From assembly GCF_030409335.1 (NCBI RefSeq), contig NZ_JAUFPN010000153.1, positions 169,326 to 233,325 on the forward strand: a stretch of 64,000 bases of DNA, given 5' to 3'. Positions 39,496 to 47,733 of this stretch are shown piece by piece (within the stretch, counting starts at the first letter, position 1; every line of letters starts with the position of its first letter). The notes under the pieces were generated by a model. It was not told the origin of the DNA. It saw only the letters and a program-made list of their open reading frames with translations, and ran no database searches. This stretch comes from Paeniroseomonas aquatica (GTDB lineage: Bacteria > Pseudomonadota > Alphaproteobacteria > Acetobacterales > Acetobacteraceae). The translations under genes were made by a program, and so were the position numbers.

Positions 39496-39743
39496 CGCGG
39501 CAGCCCGCGGTCGTCGTAGAGCTCGGCGTGGTCCGGCCGGCGCTGCTCCGGCGTCAGCCGGGCGGCGGCGCGGCGGCCGATGGCCATCAGCTCCTCGGCG
39601 AGTGCGGCGCGGTCCCGGCGCTCCTGGGCCAGCCGGGTCTGCACCGCCTCCCGCAGCGCGGCGGTGGCGGAGGTGCCGAGCAGGGCCGCCAGCTCCTTCG
39701 CCTCGGCGATCAGCGTCTCGTCCTTGATGTTCAGCTGACCCAT
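39492..39743 (-). CDS. vapB: type II antitoxin VapB, inside the glyQ-glyS operon
   Basis: Product is 83 aa: MGQLNIKDETLIAEAKELAALLGTSATAALREAVQTRL, quoted in part, is a ribbon-helix-helix/Rv0623-like (PSK-type) antitoxin N-terminus, and an Arg/Glu-rich toxin-binding tail follows. Its stop overlaps the toxin start (ATGA). The 37-bp gap from glyQ holds a GGTAT direct repeat (39755-39759 and 39770-39774) that could be its operator. Confidence 0.9.
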   Translation of the reverse strand: MGQLNIKDETLIAEAKELAALLGTSATAALREAVQTRLAQERRDRAALAEELMAIGRRAAARLTPEQRRPDHAELYDDRGLPR

Positions 39744-39780
39744 CGGACCCTCCGGGTATAACGCCGCGAGGTATTCTACC

Positions 39781-40680
39781 CTAATGGTCCCCGGCCAACC
39801 AAGCCTCGCAGCAGCCCTTCGCCAAAGCGCGGACCCGGCCGATATAGGCGGCCCGCTCGGTCACGCTGATGGCGCCGCGGGCGTCCAGCAGGTTGAAGCG
39901 GTGGCTGGCCTTGATGCACTGGTCGTAGGCCGGCAGCGCCAGCCCGTGGGCCAGCAGCGCGGCGCATTCGCGCTCGGCATCCTCGAAGTGGCGGAACAGC
40001 ACGGCGACGTCCGCGTGCTCGAAGTTGTGCGCGCTGTACTCCCGCTCGGCCCGGAGGAAGACCTCGCCGTACTTCACGCCCTCGTCGTTGAAGTCGAGGT
40101 CGTAGATGCTCTCCTTGCCCTGGAGGTACATCGCCAGCCGTTCCAGCCCGATGGTCAGCTCGCAGCAGGGCACGGCGCAGGGGATGCCGCCGACCTGCTG
40201 GAAATAGGTGAACTGGGTCACCTCCATGCCGTCGCACCAGACCTCCCAGCCGAGGCCCCAGGCGCCCAGCGTCGGGCTCTCCCAGTCGTCCTCGACGAAG
40301 CGGAAGTCGTGCACCCGGGGGTCGAGGCCGAGCGCCCGGTAGGCGTCCAGCAACAGGGATTGCGGGTCCGGCGGGCTCGGCTTCAGGATGACCTGGTACT
40401 GGTAGTAGTGCTGCAGCCGGTTCGGATTCTCCCCGTACCGCCCGTCCGAGGGCCGCCGGCTGGGCTGGACGTAGGCCGCCTTCCAGGGCTTCGGCCCCAG
40501 CGCCCGGAGGGTTGTCGCCGGATGGAAGGTGCCGGCGCCCACCTCCATGTCGTAGGGCTGCAGGATCAGGCAGCCCTGGGCCGAGAAATAGGCGTGCAGC
40601 GTCAGGATGATGTCCTGGAAGCTGAGCGGCTTCGTCCGGAGGCCGGGGGCGGCAGGGCTGGGTGCGGGGGCGGTCTGCAT
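39781..40680 (-). CDS. glyQ: glycine--tRNA ligase alpha subunit
   Basis: Product is 299 aa. The class II catalytic chain: [50 protein letters not shown] (motif 2 region) and [16 protein letters not shown]. It carries a short Ala/Pro-rich extension (about 15 residues) before the conserved start. ATG 40680 was chosen; the longer frame to 40728 adds a basic, non-conserved peptide. It is followed by vapB-vapC and then glyS, instead of directly by glyS. Confidence 0.96.
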   Translation of the reverse strand: MQTAPAPSPAAPGLRTKPLSFQDIILTLHAYFSAQGCLILQPYDMEVGAGTFHPATTLRALGPKPWKAAYVQPSRRPSDGRYGENPNRLQHYYQYQVILKPSPPDPQSLLLDAYRALGLDPRVHDFRFVEDDWESPTLGAWGLGWEVWCDGMEVTQFTYFQQVGGIPCAVPCCELTIGLERLAMYLQGKESIYDLDFNDEGVKYGEVFLRAEREYSAHNFEHADVAVLFRHFEDAERECAALLAHGLALPAYDQCIKASHRFNLLDARGAISVTERAAYIGRVRALAKGCCEAWLAGDH

Positions 40681-40745
40681 GCGCCGCCTTTTGCCATGGC
40701 CGCGGCCTCGAACATAGTGGGCCGCCAATTGCCGGGATGGACGCG

Positions 40746-41162
40746 ATGACCGAAACCGAGACCGAAAGCCTGATCCGCACCTACTACGCCGCCTTCGGCC
40801 ATGGCGACCGGGAGGCGATGCTCGCCCTGCTGGCCGAGGATGTGGTGCACGACGTGAACCAGGGCCCGCGCGAGCGGGGCAAGGCGGCCTTCCGCGACTT
40901 CCTCGGCCACATGGACCATTCCTACCGGGAACGCCTCACCGGCCTCACCATCATGGTTGATGCCTCCGGCAGCCGGGCGGCGGCGGAATTCGTGGTGGAG
41001 GGGGAGTACCTGGCGACCGACGCCGGCCTGCCGCCCGCCCGCGGCCAGCGCTACAGCCTGGCCGCGGGCGCCTTCTTCGCGGTTGCGGAGGGCCGGATCA
41101 CCCGGGTGACGACCTACTACAACCTGCAGGAATGGCTGCGGCAGATCGGCGGCGCGGCGTGA
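40746..41162 (+). CDS. SnoaL-like/ketosteroid-isomerase-related protein
   Basis: Product is 138 aa (141 with the in-frame ATG at 40737). An NTF2-like fold: [32 protein letters not shown] at the start, [10 protein letters not shown] and [26 protein letters not shown] at the end. Family members act as small isomerases/hydrolases or ligand binders; this subgroup has no assigned substrate. Divergent from glyQ with about 65 bp between them. Confidence 0.82.
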   Translation: MTETETESLIRTYYAAFGHGDREAMLALLAEDVVHDVNQGPRERGKAAFRDFLGHMDHSYRERLTGLTIMVDASGSRAAAEFVVEGEYLATDAGLPPARGQRYSLAAGAFFAVAEGRITRVTTYYNLQEWLRQIGGAA

Positions 41163-41180
41163 GGCGACCGGGCCGGCCGG

Positions 41181-41214
41181 CTTCCGTCCGCACGGGCCCA
41201 AGGGGCCCGCGCTA
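41181..41214. repeat. degenerate half-unit of the palindromic repeat
   Basis: A 34-base stretch directly upstream of repeat copy 2 matches 28 of 34 positions of the end of the first hairpin of that copy (TTCCGT...CGCAC...GG...GCCCGC.CTAG). It looks like a decayed tandem half-copy abutting the intact element, consistent with repeated insertion or duplication at this locus. Confidence 0.5.
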
Positions 41215-41319
41215 GAGCGGTTTCCGTTCGCACCGGCTCATGGAGCCCGCTCTAGCCTGTTGTTCTGGCGAGCAAATTTCTCCGATCTGATGAGTCCATC
41301 AGATCGGAGTTTGCTCTAG
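41212..41319. repeat. palindromic intergenic repeat, copy 2 (two hairpins)
   Basis: About 108 bp bounded by CTAGAGC and GCTCTAG. It holds a first imperfect hairpin (CTAGAGCGG ... CCGCTCTAG, 41212-41255) and a second long one (GAGCAAATTTCTCCGATCTGATG with CATCAGATCGGAGTTTGCTC, 41270-41316). It is nearly identical to the inverse of copy 3 at 53115-53221, with about six differences, all in the first hairpin. It lies between two convergent genes, and its right end gives the in-frame TAG stop of the minus-strand gene that follows. Confidence 0.9.
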
Positions 41320-42077
41320 CCGGCCGGGTCGCGCGGTGCCGCCCGCGTCGCCAGCGCATAGGGCAGGGCGGCGAAGTCGCGCAGCCGGCGCTCGACCGCG
41401 GCGAAGCTGCTGCGCTGGGCCGGGCTCAGCGGCGCCTCCGGGGTCGTGCTGCGGTGCTGCAGGTAGCGGGCCACGCTGGCGGCGCCGCGCCGGTGCGCCG
41501 CGGCGACCAGCCCCGCCTCGGTCAGCGGCACCGCCTGGCCGTCGAGGCCGCTGACCGCCCCGCCGCTGCGGGCGAGGCTGCCGTTGCGGCCGAGCTGCTG
41601 CTCCGCCCGCCGCAGGTAGGCGGCCATCGCGGCCTCCTGCGCCGCCGGGGCGGCGAGGAAATCCGCCGCCGAGCGCACGCCGTGCCCGGCCGCGACCCGG
41701 GTCCAGGCGCCGCCCGCGTCCTGCCAGCCGAGGTCCTGCAGCGCCTGCGGCGTAAGCTGGTAGCGGCCGAGGGCGCCCGAGCCGGGGTTGCGCGCCGCCA
41801 GCCCCTGGCCCGGGCCGCGGGCATTGCTCTCCAGCAGCGCGATGCGGTCGCGGAAGGCGGCGTCGGCCGGCCGGGGGCGGCCGGCAGGTGCCGCCGGGGC
41901 CGCGCCGGCGAGGCTTGCCGGCCGTGGCCGCAACTGCGCGGCCGGGGCCGGCGGCCCGGCCCCGTCCATCGCCCGGGCCATGGCCTGCTTGAAGCCGTCC
42001 GCCTTGGCCGGGCGCTGCGGCTTGCCGGCCGCCTTCGCCGAGGTGCCGGGGCGGGCGATGCCGGTCGCGGGATCCAT
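41316..42077 (-). CDS. lysozyme/transglycosylase-like protein
   Basis: Product is 253 aa from ATG 42077, which has AGGAGG seven bases upstream; the frame is open further but runs over the divergent SDR gene. A low-complexity Ala/Pro/Lys N-terminal half (about residues 1-85) is followed by a goose-type/SLT-like region: DRIALLESNARGPGQGLAAR (Glu about residue 97), GSGALGRYQLTPQALQDLGW, and helices to the end. No signal peptide is obvious. A peptidoglycan-acting role is inferred from the ES..-GRYQ pattern only. Its TAG stop lies in the repeat copy 2. Confidence 0.65.
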   Translation of the reverse strand: MDPATGIARPGTSAKAAGKPQRPAKADGFKQAMARAMDGAGPPAPAAQLRPRPASLAGAAPAAPAGRPRPADAAFRDRIALLESNARGPGQGLAARNPGSGALGRYQLTPQALQDLGWQDAGGAWTRVAAGHGVRSAADFLAAPAAQEAAMAAYLRRAEQQLGRNGSLARSGGAVSGLDGQAVPLTEAGLVAAAHRRGAASVARYLQHRSTTPEAPLSPAQRSSFAAVERRLRDFAALPYALATRAAPRDPAG

Positions 42078-42231
42078 GGGCTGCCTCCTCGCGGCTGCGG
42101 TGCGCAGCATGGCCGGGCGGCCCTTAAGCCTTCGTTGCGCCGGCTTCGTTCCGCCCGCCCCGCGGCAACCCGCGCCGGGCGCGGCCTGTTGTCGCAGCAG
42201 CCGAACGCCTCCACCCGGAAAGGCCCCTCCC

Positions 42232-43095
42232 ATGTCCGACCAGCAGCAAGCCCCCCAGCACCAGGATCGCCAGCCCGGCCTGACCGCGCCGATGGACCCC
42301 CAGCCGCAGGACCGCATGGCGAACTGGCGCCCCAGCGGCAAGCTCGCCGGCCGCCGCGCCGTGGTCACCGGCGGCGACAGCGGCATCGGCCGGGCGGTGG
42401 CCATCGGCTTCGCCAAGGAGGGCGCCGACGTCGTCATCCTCTACAAGGACGAGACCGAGGACGCGGCCGAGACCCGGCGCCTGATCGAGGCCGAGGGCCG
42501 CCGCTGCCTCGCCCTGCCCGGGGACATCGGCGATGCCGGCTTCTGCCGCGGCGCGGTGGACCAGGCGGCCAAATTCCTCGGCGGCCGGATCGACCTGCTG
42601 GTGAACAACGCCGCCGAGCAGCACATCTGCGAGGATTTCGCCGAGATCCCGGAGGAGCAGGTGGAGCGGACCTTCCGCACCAACATCCTCGGCATGTTCT
42701 GGGTGACCAGGGCGGCGCTGAAGCACATGCCGGCCGGCAGCGGCATCATCAACACCACCTCGATCACCGCCTACAAGGGCAGCGCCGGACTGGTGGACTA
42801 CGCCAGCACCAAGGGCGCCATCCTCGCCTTCACCCGCAGCCTGTCGCAGCAGCTCTGGGAGAGCCGGCAGATCCGGGTGAACGCGGTGGCGCCGGGGCCG
42901 ATCTGGACCCCGCTGATCCCGGCCAGCTTCGACGACGAAGGCTCGGCCAAGCACGGCGCCTCGACCCTGCTCGGCCGCGCCGGCCAGCCCGACGAATGCG
43001 CCCCGAGCTACATCTTCCTCGCCGCCGACAGCGACAGCGGCTACATCACCGGCCAGGTGCTGCACCCGAACGGCGGCACGGTGGTGAACGGCTAG
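42232..43095 (+). CDS. SDR family oxidoreductase (YhxC/YdaD-like general stress type)
   Basis: Product is 287 aa. A Gln/Pro-rich N-terminal extension (about residues 1-35) precedes the Rossmann fold: AVVTGGDSGIGRAVA (NAD(P) binding), DLLVNNAAEQH, the catalytic Ser in NTTSITAY and Tyr-Lys in VDYASTKGAI. This extended subgroup is often stress-induced, with unknown substrate. It shares its stop tetranucleotide CTAG (43092-43095) with the convergent ygfZ gene. Confidence 0.93.
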   Translation: MSDQQQAPQHQDRQPGLTAPMDPQPQDRMANWRPSGKLAGRRAVVTGGDSGIGRAVAIGFAKEGADVVILYKDETEDAAETRRLIEAEGRRCLALPGDIGDAGFCRGAVDQAAKFLGGRIDLLVNNAAEQHICEDFAEIPEEQVERTFRTNILGMFWVTRAALKHMPAGSGIINTTSITAYKGSAGLVDYASTKGAILAFTRSLSQQLWESRQIRVNAVAPGPIWTPLIPASFDDEGSAKHGASTLLGRAGQPDECAPSYIFLAADSDSGYITGQVLHPNGGTVVNG

Positions 43096-43907
43096 GCGGC
43101 GGGGGGCTGAGCGGCTGGCAGCACCATCCAGCCCGGCCGCCGCGTCACCAGCGCGGCCTCGCCGCAGCGGAGCGCCCTGCCGTCCAGCGCCTCGAGCCGG
43201 AGCTGGGCGATGCCCAGCCCGTCCCGGCCGGAGCGCATCTCGCCGACCTCGGCGGCGCCGGCCAGGACCGGCGTGCTGGGGGCGGGCAGGGGACCCTCGA
43301 TGGCCACCGGCACCAGCCGGCGCTTCAGCAGCCCGCGGTACTTGGTCCGCGCCGTCAGCTCCTGGCCCATGTAGCAGCCCTTGGTCCAGGAGACCCCGTG
43401 CAGCTCGTCGAAGCCGGCCTCCAGCAGCAGGCTCTGCTCGGCGAGCAGGTCGCGGCTGCCGTCGGGCAGGCCGAGCGCCAGGCGGTGGCGGTCGTAGTCC
43501 TCGGCCGTGGCATCGGCCGCGACCTCGGCGCCGATCGCCCGCCAGCCGGCCGCCTCCAGCCGCGGGTCGGGCACCGCGCCCGGCGGCGGCGGCGCGCCGC
43601 CCCAGCCGGCGGCGACCGCCAGCGGCAGCGGCTGCAACGCGACCCTGGAGCGCAGCCGGAACCGCGCCAGCCGCTGCGCCAGCATCGCCGCCTGCGCCGC
43701 CTCGCAGTCCAGCAGCAGGCGCTCGCCGGCCGCGACCACGAAAAAATCGGCCAGCCACTTGCCCTGCGGCGTCAGCAGGGCGGCAAAGACCGCCCGGCCC
43801 GGCGCGGCCAGGGCGACGTCATTGGAGACCAGTCCCTGGAGGAAGGCGACCCGGTCCTCCCCGGTGACTTCGAGCACGCCCCGGTCGGGCAGGATGGCGA
43901 TCGGCAT
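43092..43907 (-). CDS. ygfZ: YgfZ/GcvT-type folate-binding protein
   Basis: Product is 271 aa. A tetrahydrofolate-dependent factor for Fe-S cluster maintenance. The diagnostic motif KGCYMGQE is present at about residues 175-182, and LQGLVSNDV near the N-terminus matches the family. ATG 43907 is the canonical start. Convergent with the SDR gene and divergent from the glycosyltransferase operon. Confidence 0.93.
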   Translation of the reverse strand: MPIAILPDRGVLEVTGEDRVAFLQGLVSNDVALAAPGRAVFAALLTPQGKWLADFFVVAAGERLLLDCEAAQAAMLAQRLARFRLRSRVALQPLPLAVAAGWGGAPPPPGAVPDPRLEAAGWRAIGAEVAADATAEDYDRHRLALGLPDGSRDLLAEQSLLLEAGFDELHGVSWTKGCYMGQELTARTKYRGLLKRRLVPVAIEGPLPAPSTPVLAGAAEVGEMRSGRDGLGIAQLRLEALDGRALRCGEAALVTRRPGWMVLPAAQPPAA

Positions 43908-43968
43908 GGCGGGGACTTGGGCCGCCCGCCCCTCTGCGACAAGGCGCAGCCGTGCTAAGGCCCTCCGC

Positions 43969-44904
43969 GTGCGCATCCTATTCATCACCGCGACCCGGAT
44001 CGGCGATGCCGTGCTCTCGACCGGGCTGCTGGACCACCTCATACGAACCTGGCCCCAGGCCAAGATCGTCGTCGCCTGCGGCCCGGTGGCGGAGGGCGTC
44101 TTCGCCCGCATGCCCAACCGGGCCTGGACCATCCTGCTGACCAAGCGCCGGCTGCGGCTGCACTGGCTGGAGCTGTGGCGGGAGGTGGGACTCGAGCGCT
44201 GGGACATGGTGGTCGACCTGCGGGGCTCCGCCTTCTCCTGGCTGGTGCGGGCGAAGCGCAGGGTGGTCATGCGCGGCGGCCGCCAGCCGGGGCCGCGGCT
44301 GGGCCATCTCGGCGCGCTGTTCGGCCTGGATCCGCCGCCGCTGCCGGTCGCCTGGTTCAATGCCGCCGACCGCAGCCGCGCCGCCCTGCTGCTGGCCGCG
44401 GATGGACAGGGGGGCGAGGGCCGCTGGATCGGCCTCGGCCCCACCGCCAATTGGGACCGCAAGGTCTGGCCGGCCGAGCGCTTCGTGGCGTTTTTCGAGG
44501 CGCTGGTCGCCCCCGGCCAGCCACTCGAGGGCGCCCGCGCCGTCATCCTCGGCGGCCCCGGCCCGCAGGAGGCCGCCATGGCCGCCCCGGTGCTGGCCGC
44601 GCTTGGCGACCGGGCGGTGAGCCTGATGGGCAGCGTTTCCCTGCCCGAGGCGGCGGCGGTGCTGGCCCGCTGCGCCCTGTTCGTCGGCAACGACAGCGGG
44701 CTGATGCACCTTTCGGCGGCGGCCGGCACGCCGACGCTCGGCCTGTTCGGCCCCTCCCGCGTCGGCGAATACGCCCCCTCCGGCCGCCGCACCGCGACCG
44801 CCATCGCCCCGGGCTCGCCCGCCCTCGACAGCATGGCGGGGCTGACGCTGGACCAGGCCCTGGTCGCGGCGCAGGGCTTGCTCACCCAGGGCCTGCCGGC
44901 GTGA
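43969..44904 (+). CDS. glycosyltransferase family 9 (heptosyltransferase-like)
   Basis: Product is 311 aa starting with GTG 43969 (RILFITATRIGDAVLSTG). GT-B heptosyltransferase signatures: GDAVLSTGLLDHL at the N-terminus, WIGLGPTANWDRKVWPAERF in the middle, and the sugar-nucleotide pocket FVGNDSGLMHLSAAAGTPTLGLFGPS near residue 240. It would add heptose or a similar sugar to the lipopolysaccharide core. First gene of a five-gene operon with 1- to 4-base overlaps. Confidence 0.92.
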   Translation: MRILFITATRIGDAVLSTGLLDHLIRTWPQAKIVVACGPVAEGVFARMPNRAWTILLTKRRLRLHWLELWREVGLERWDMVVDLRGSAFSWLVRAKRRVVMRGGRQPGPRLGHLGALFGLDPPPLPVAWFNAADRSRAALLLAADGQGGEGRWIGLGPTANWDRKVWPAERFVAFFEALVAPGQPLEGARAVILGGPGPQEAAMAAPVLAALGDRAVSLMGSVSLPEAAAVLARCALFVGNDSGLMHLSAAAGTPTLGLFGPSRVGEYAPSGRRTATAIAPGSPALDSMAGLTLDQALVAAQGLLTQGLPA

Positions 44905-45677
44905 GCATCACCGCGCTGGTGGTCGCCCGCGACGAGGCGGCGCGGCTGCCGGCCTGCCTCGCCAGCCTGGCCCCGGCGGATGCGATCCTGGTCGTGCTCG
45001 ACCGCAGCACCGATGCCAGCGCCGCCATCGCCGCCGCGCATGGCGCCCGGGTGCTGGAAGGCGCCTGGGCGCTGGAGGGCGAGCGCCGCAACGCCGGGAT
45101 CGCGGCCTGCACCACCGACTGGGTGCTGGAGGTCGATGCCGACGAGCGGGTCCCGCCCGAACTCTGGGCCGCGATCCGCGCCGTCACCGCCCGCTCCGCC
45201 CATGCCTTCCACCGGGTGCGGATCGACAACTACGTCGGCGAGCGGCTGATCCTGCACGGCTGGGGCGGCAGCTTCGGCACCACCCTGAAGCCCATCCTGT
45301 TCCGCCGCGGCGCCAAGCGCTGGCGCGCCCAGCGGGTGCATCCCGGCCTCGACTGGACCGGGGCCCAAGGGGCGACCCTCGAGGGGGAGCGGATCACCGG
45401 CGTCGGCATCCGCCACGAGCTGGACCGCGACATCTCCGACATGCTGCGCCGCCTGGACCGCTATTCCTCGGCCAAGGCCGGCGACCTGCTGGCCGCGGGC
45501 GACATCGGCTCGCTGCCGGACAACATCCGCCGCTGCCTGTCGCGCATCCTGAAATGCTACGTGGCGCGGCGCGGCTACAAGGAGGGCGGCTGGGGCCTGC
45601 TGATCGCGCTCTGCGCCGGGCTCTTCCCGCTGCTGTCGCACCTCAAGGCCCGGCTGGAGCCGGAGCGGCACCGGTGA
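44901..45677 (+). CDS. glycosyltransferase family 2 (WaaE/KdtX-like)
   Basis: Product is 258 aa with GTG start overlapping the previous stop (GTGA). A GT-A fold: ALVVARDEAARLPACL, the STDAS acceptor-loop region, and the metal site VLEVDADERVP. The C-terminal part (ILKCYVARRGYKEGGWGLLIAL) resembles LPS-core glucosyltransferases of the WaaE type. Probably adds a hexose to the inner core. Confidence 0.9.
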   Translation: MSITALVVARDEAARLPACLASLAPADAILVVLDRSTDASAAIAAAHGARVLEGAWALEGERRNAGIAACTTDWVLEVDADERVPPELWAAIRAVTARSAHAFHRVRIDNYVGERLILHGWGGSFGTTLKPILFRRGAKRWRAQRVHPGLDWTGAQGATLEGERITGVGIRHELDRDISDMLRRLDRYSSAKAGDLLAAGDIGSLPDNIRRCLSRILKCYVARRGYKEGGWGLLIALCAGLFPLLSHLKARLEPERHR

Positions 45678-46690
45678 GGATCGTGATGGCGACGGAGGGC
45701 CCCCGCATCGGGGCCGCCGCGCTCGCCACCCGGCCGCTGGGCGGGGCCGAGACCGCCTTCGCCCTGCTGGCCCAGGCCTTCGCCCGGCGCGGCCATGCGC
45801 TGGAGCTCCGCGCCGGCGAGGACCCCGCCGAGACCCGGGACGGGCTCGACTGGGCACCGCTCGCCCCCGGCGGGCCGCCGGCGGACCTCGTCCTCGCCAA
45901 CCGCCTGCCGCGGCTGTTCCGCCGGCTGCCGCGCGGCCGCCGGGTGCTCTGGCTGCACAACCCGCTGGGCTACCTGCGGAAGCCGCGCCATGCCTGGCCG
46001 CTGCTGGCCGCCCGGCCGCGGCTGGTCACCCTCGGCGCCAGCCATGCCGCCACCCTGCCGCGCTGGCTGCCCTTCACCCCCGCCAGCATCCCGCTCGCGG
46101 TCGCCGCCCCCTTCGATGCGCCCTTCGCGCCGCGGCCGCCGCCGCCGCCGGTGGCCATCTTCACCTCCAACCCGCTGCGCGGGCTGGACTGGCTGCTGGA
46201 GCTCTGGGCCGGGCGGATCCATCCGGCGATGCCCGCGGCGGAGTTGCACCTCTTCGCCGGCGCGGCCACCTATGGCGGCGATGCCCGCCTCGCCGCCCGC
46301 GCCGCCCCGGTCCTCGCCCGCGCCGCCGCCCTGGCCGGCGCCGGGGTGCGGGTCTTCGACCCCCTGCCGCGCCCGGCGCTGGCCGCCCGCCTCGCCGGGG
46401 CCCGGGTGATGCTCTACCGCGGCGACCCCGGGGAGACCTTCTGCCTGGCGCTGGCCGAGGCCCAGGCGGCCGGCCTGCCCTGCGTGGTGACGCCGCTCGG
46501 CGCCGTCGCCGAGCGCATCGCCGAGGGCGTCACCGGCCATGTCGCCGCGACGCCGGAGGATTTCGCCGCCGCCGCGCTTCGCCTGCTCGGCGACGATGCC
46601 GCCTGGCGCGCGATGCACCACGCCTGCCTGGCCCGCGGCCCAGGCCCTGGCTGGGACGCCATCGCCGCCCGCTTCGAGGCGCTGGCATGA
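45674..46690 (+). CDS. glycosyltransferase family 4 (GT-B)
   Basis: Product is 338 aa, GTG start (RIVMATEGPRIGAAAL) overlapping the previous stop by 4 bases. An N-terminal GT-B acceptor domain (LGGAETAFALLAQAFARRGH) and a C-terminal donor domain with ...GETFCLALAEAQAAGLPCVVTPLGAVAERI, the conserved E-x7-E-like element. Pro-rich linker at about residues 145-155. Acts in the same surface-glycan pathway as its neighbours; sugar unknown. Confidence 0.85.
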   Translation: MRIVMATEGPRIGAAALATRPLGGAETAFALLAQAFARRGHALELRAGEDPAETRDGLDWAPLAPGGPPADLVLANRLPRLFRRLPRGRRVLWLHNPLGYLRKPRHAWPLLAARPRLVTLGASHAATLPRWLPFTPASIPLAVAAPFDAPFAPRPPPPPVAIFTSNPLRGLDWLLELWAGRIHPAMPAAELHLFAGAATYGGDARLAARAAPVLARAAALAGAGVRVFDPLPRPALAARLAGARVMLYRGDPGETFCLALAEAQAAGLPCVVTPLGAVAERIAEGVTGHVAATPEDFAAAALRLLGDDAAWRAMHHACLARGPGPGWDAIAARFEALA

Positions 46691-47733
46691 CCGCCGATGC
46701 CCCCTTGCGCATCGCCCATGTCATGGCCGGCGCGCCCATGGGCGGCGCCGAGGCCTTCTTCGAGCGCCTCACCGCCGCCCAGCACGCCGCCGGCGAGCAG
46801 GTGCTGGCCGTCATCCGCCGCGACCCCGGCCGCGCCGCCCGGCTCCGCGCCGGCGGGCTGGCGCCGGTCGAGCTGCCCTTCGGCGGCTTCCTCGACCTGC
46901 GGACCACGCCCCGGCTGCGCCGCGCCCTGGCGGAATTCCGCCCCCAGGCCGTCGTCTCCTGGGCCAACCGCGCCAGCCGCTTCGCCGGCCGCGTCAGGCG
47001 CGGCGGCGTCCCCTGGCCCTTGATCGGCCGCATGGGCGGCTACTACGACCTGAAATACTACCGCCACTGCGACCACATCATCGGCAATACCCGCGACCTC
47101 CGGACCTGGATCATCGACCAGGGCTGGCCGGCCGGGCGCAGCCATTACGTGCCCAATTTCGCCGCCGACCTCGCCGGCTGCGCCCCCGCCGCCCTGCCGG
47201 GCCAGGGGCCCCATCTGCTCGCCCTCGGCCGGCTGCACCGCAACAAGGGCTTCGACATCCTGCTCCATGCCCTGGCCCTGCTGCCCGGCGCCCAGCTCTC
47301 GATCGGCGGGGAGGGGCCGGAACGCCCGGCGCTGGAGGCGCTGGCCGCCAGCCTCGGCCTCGGCGGGCGGGTCGATTTCCTCGGCTGGCGCCAGGATACC
47401 GGCGCGCTGCTGGCCGCCTGCGACGTCTTCGTCTGCTCCTCCCGCCACGAACCGCTGGGGAACATCATCCTGGAAGCCTGGTCCGCCACCCGCCCCGTCG
47501 TCGCCGCCGCCGCCCAGGGCCCGACCGAGCTGATCCGCCCCGGCGAGACCGGCCTGCTGGTCCCGCCGGAGGACCCGGAGGCGCTGGCCGCCGCCATCGC
47601 CGGGCTGCTGGCCAATCCTGGCCGGGCCGGGCGCCTCGCCGCCGCCGGCCGGGCGGCCTTCGTCGCGGAGCATGCGGCGGCGCCGGTCCTCGCGCGCTGG
47701 CGCGCGTTCCTCGCCGGTGTGAGTATCCGCTGA
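46687..47733 (+). CDS. glycosyltransferase family 4 (GT-B)
   Basis: Product is 348 aa. MGGAEAFFERLTAAQHAAG in the acceptor domain, the donor-domain phosphate site LLALGRLHRNKGFDILLHAL (about residue 178), and SSRHEPLGNIILEAWSATRPVVAA (about 252, E-x7-E). ATG overlaps the previous stop (ATGA). The stop overlaps the asparagine synthase start by one base. Confidence 0.92.
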   Translation: MTADAPLRIAHVMAGAPMGGAEAFFERLTAAQHAAGEQVLAVIRRDPGRAARLRAGGLAPVELPFGGFLDLRTTPRLRRALAEFRPQAVVSWANRASRFAGRVRRGGVPWPLIGRMGGYYDLKYYRHCDHIIGNTRDLRTWIIDQGWPAGRSHYVPNFAADLAGCAPAALPGQGPHLLALGRLHRNKGFDILLHALALLPGAQLSIGGEGPERPALEALAASLGLGGRVDFLGWRQDTGALLAACDVFVCSSRHEPLGNIILEAWSATRPVVAAAAQGPTELIRPGETGLLVPPEDPEALAAAIAGLLANPGRAGRLAAAGRAAFVAEHAAAPVLARWRAFLAGVSIR

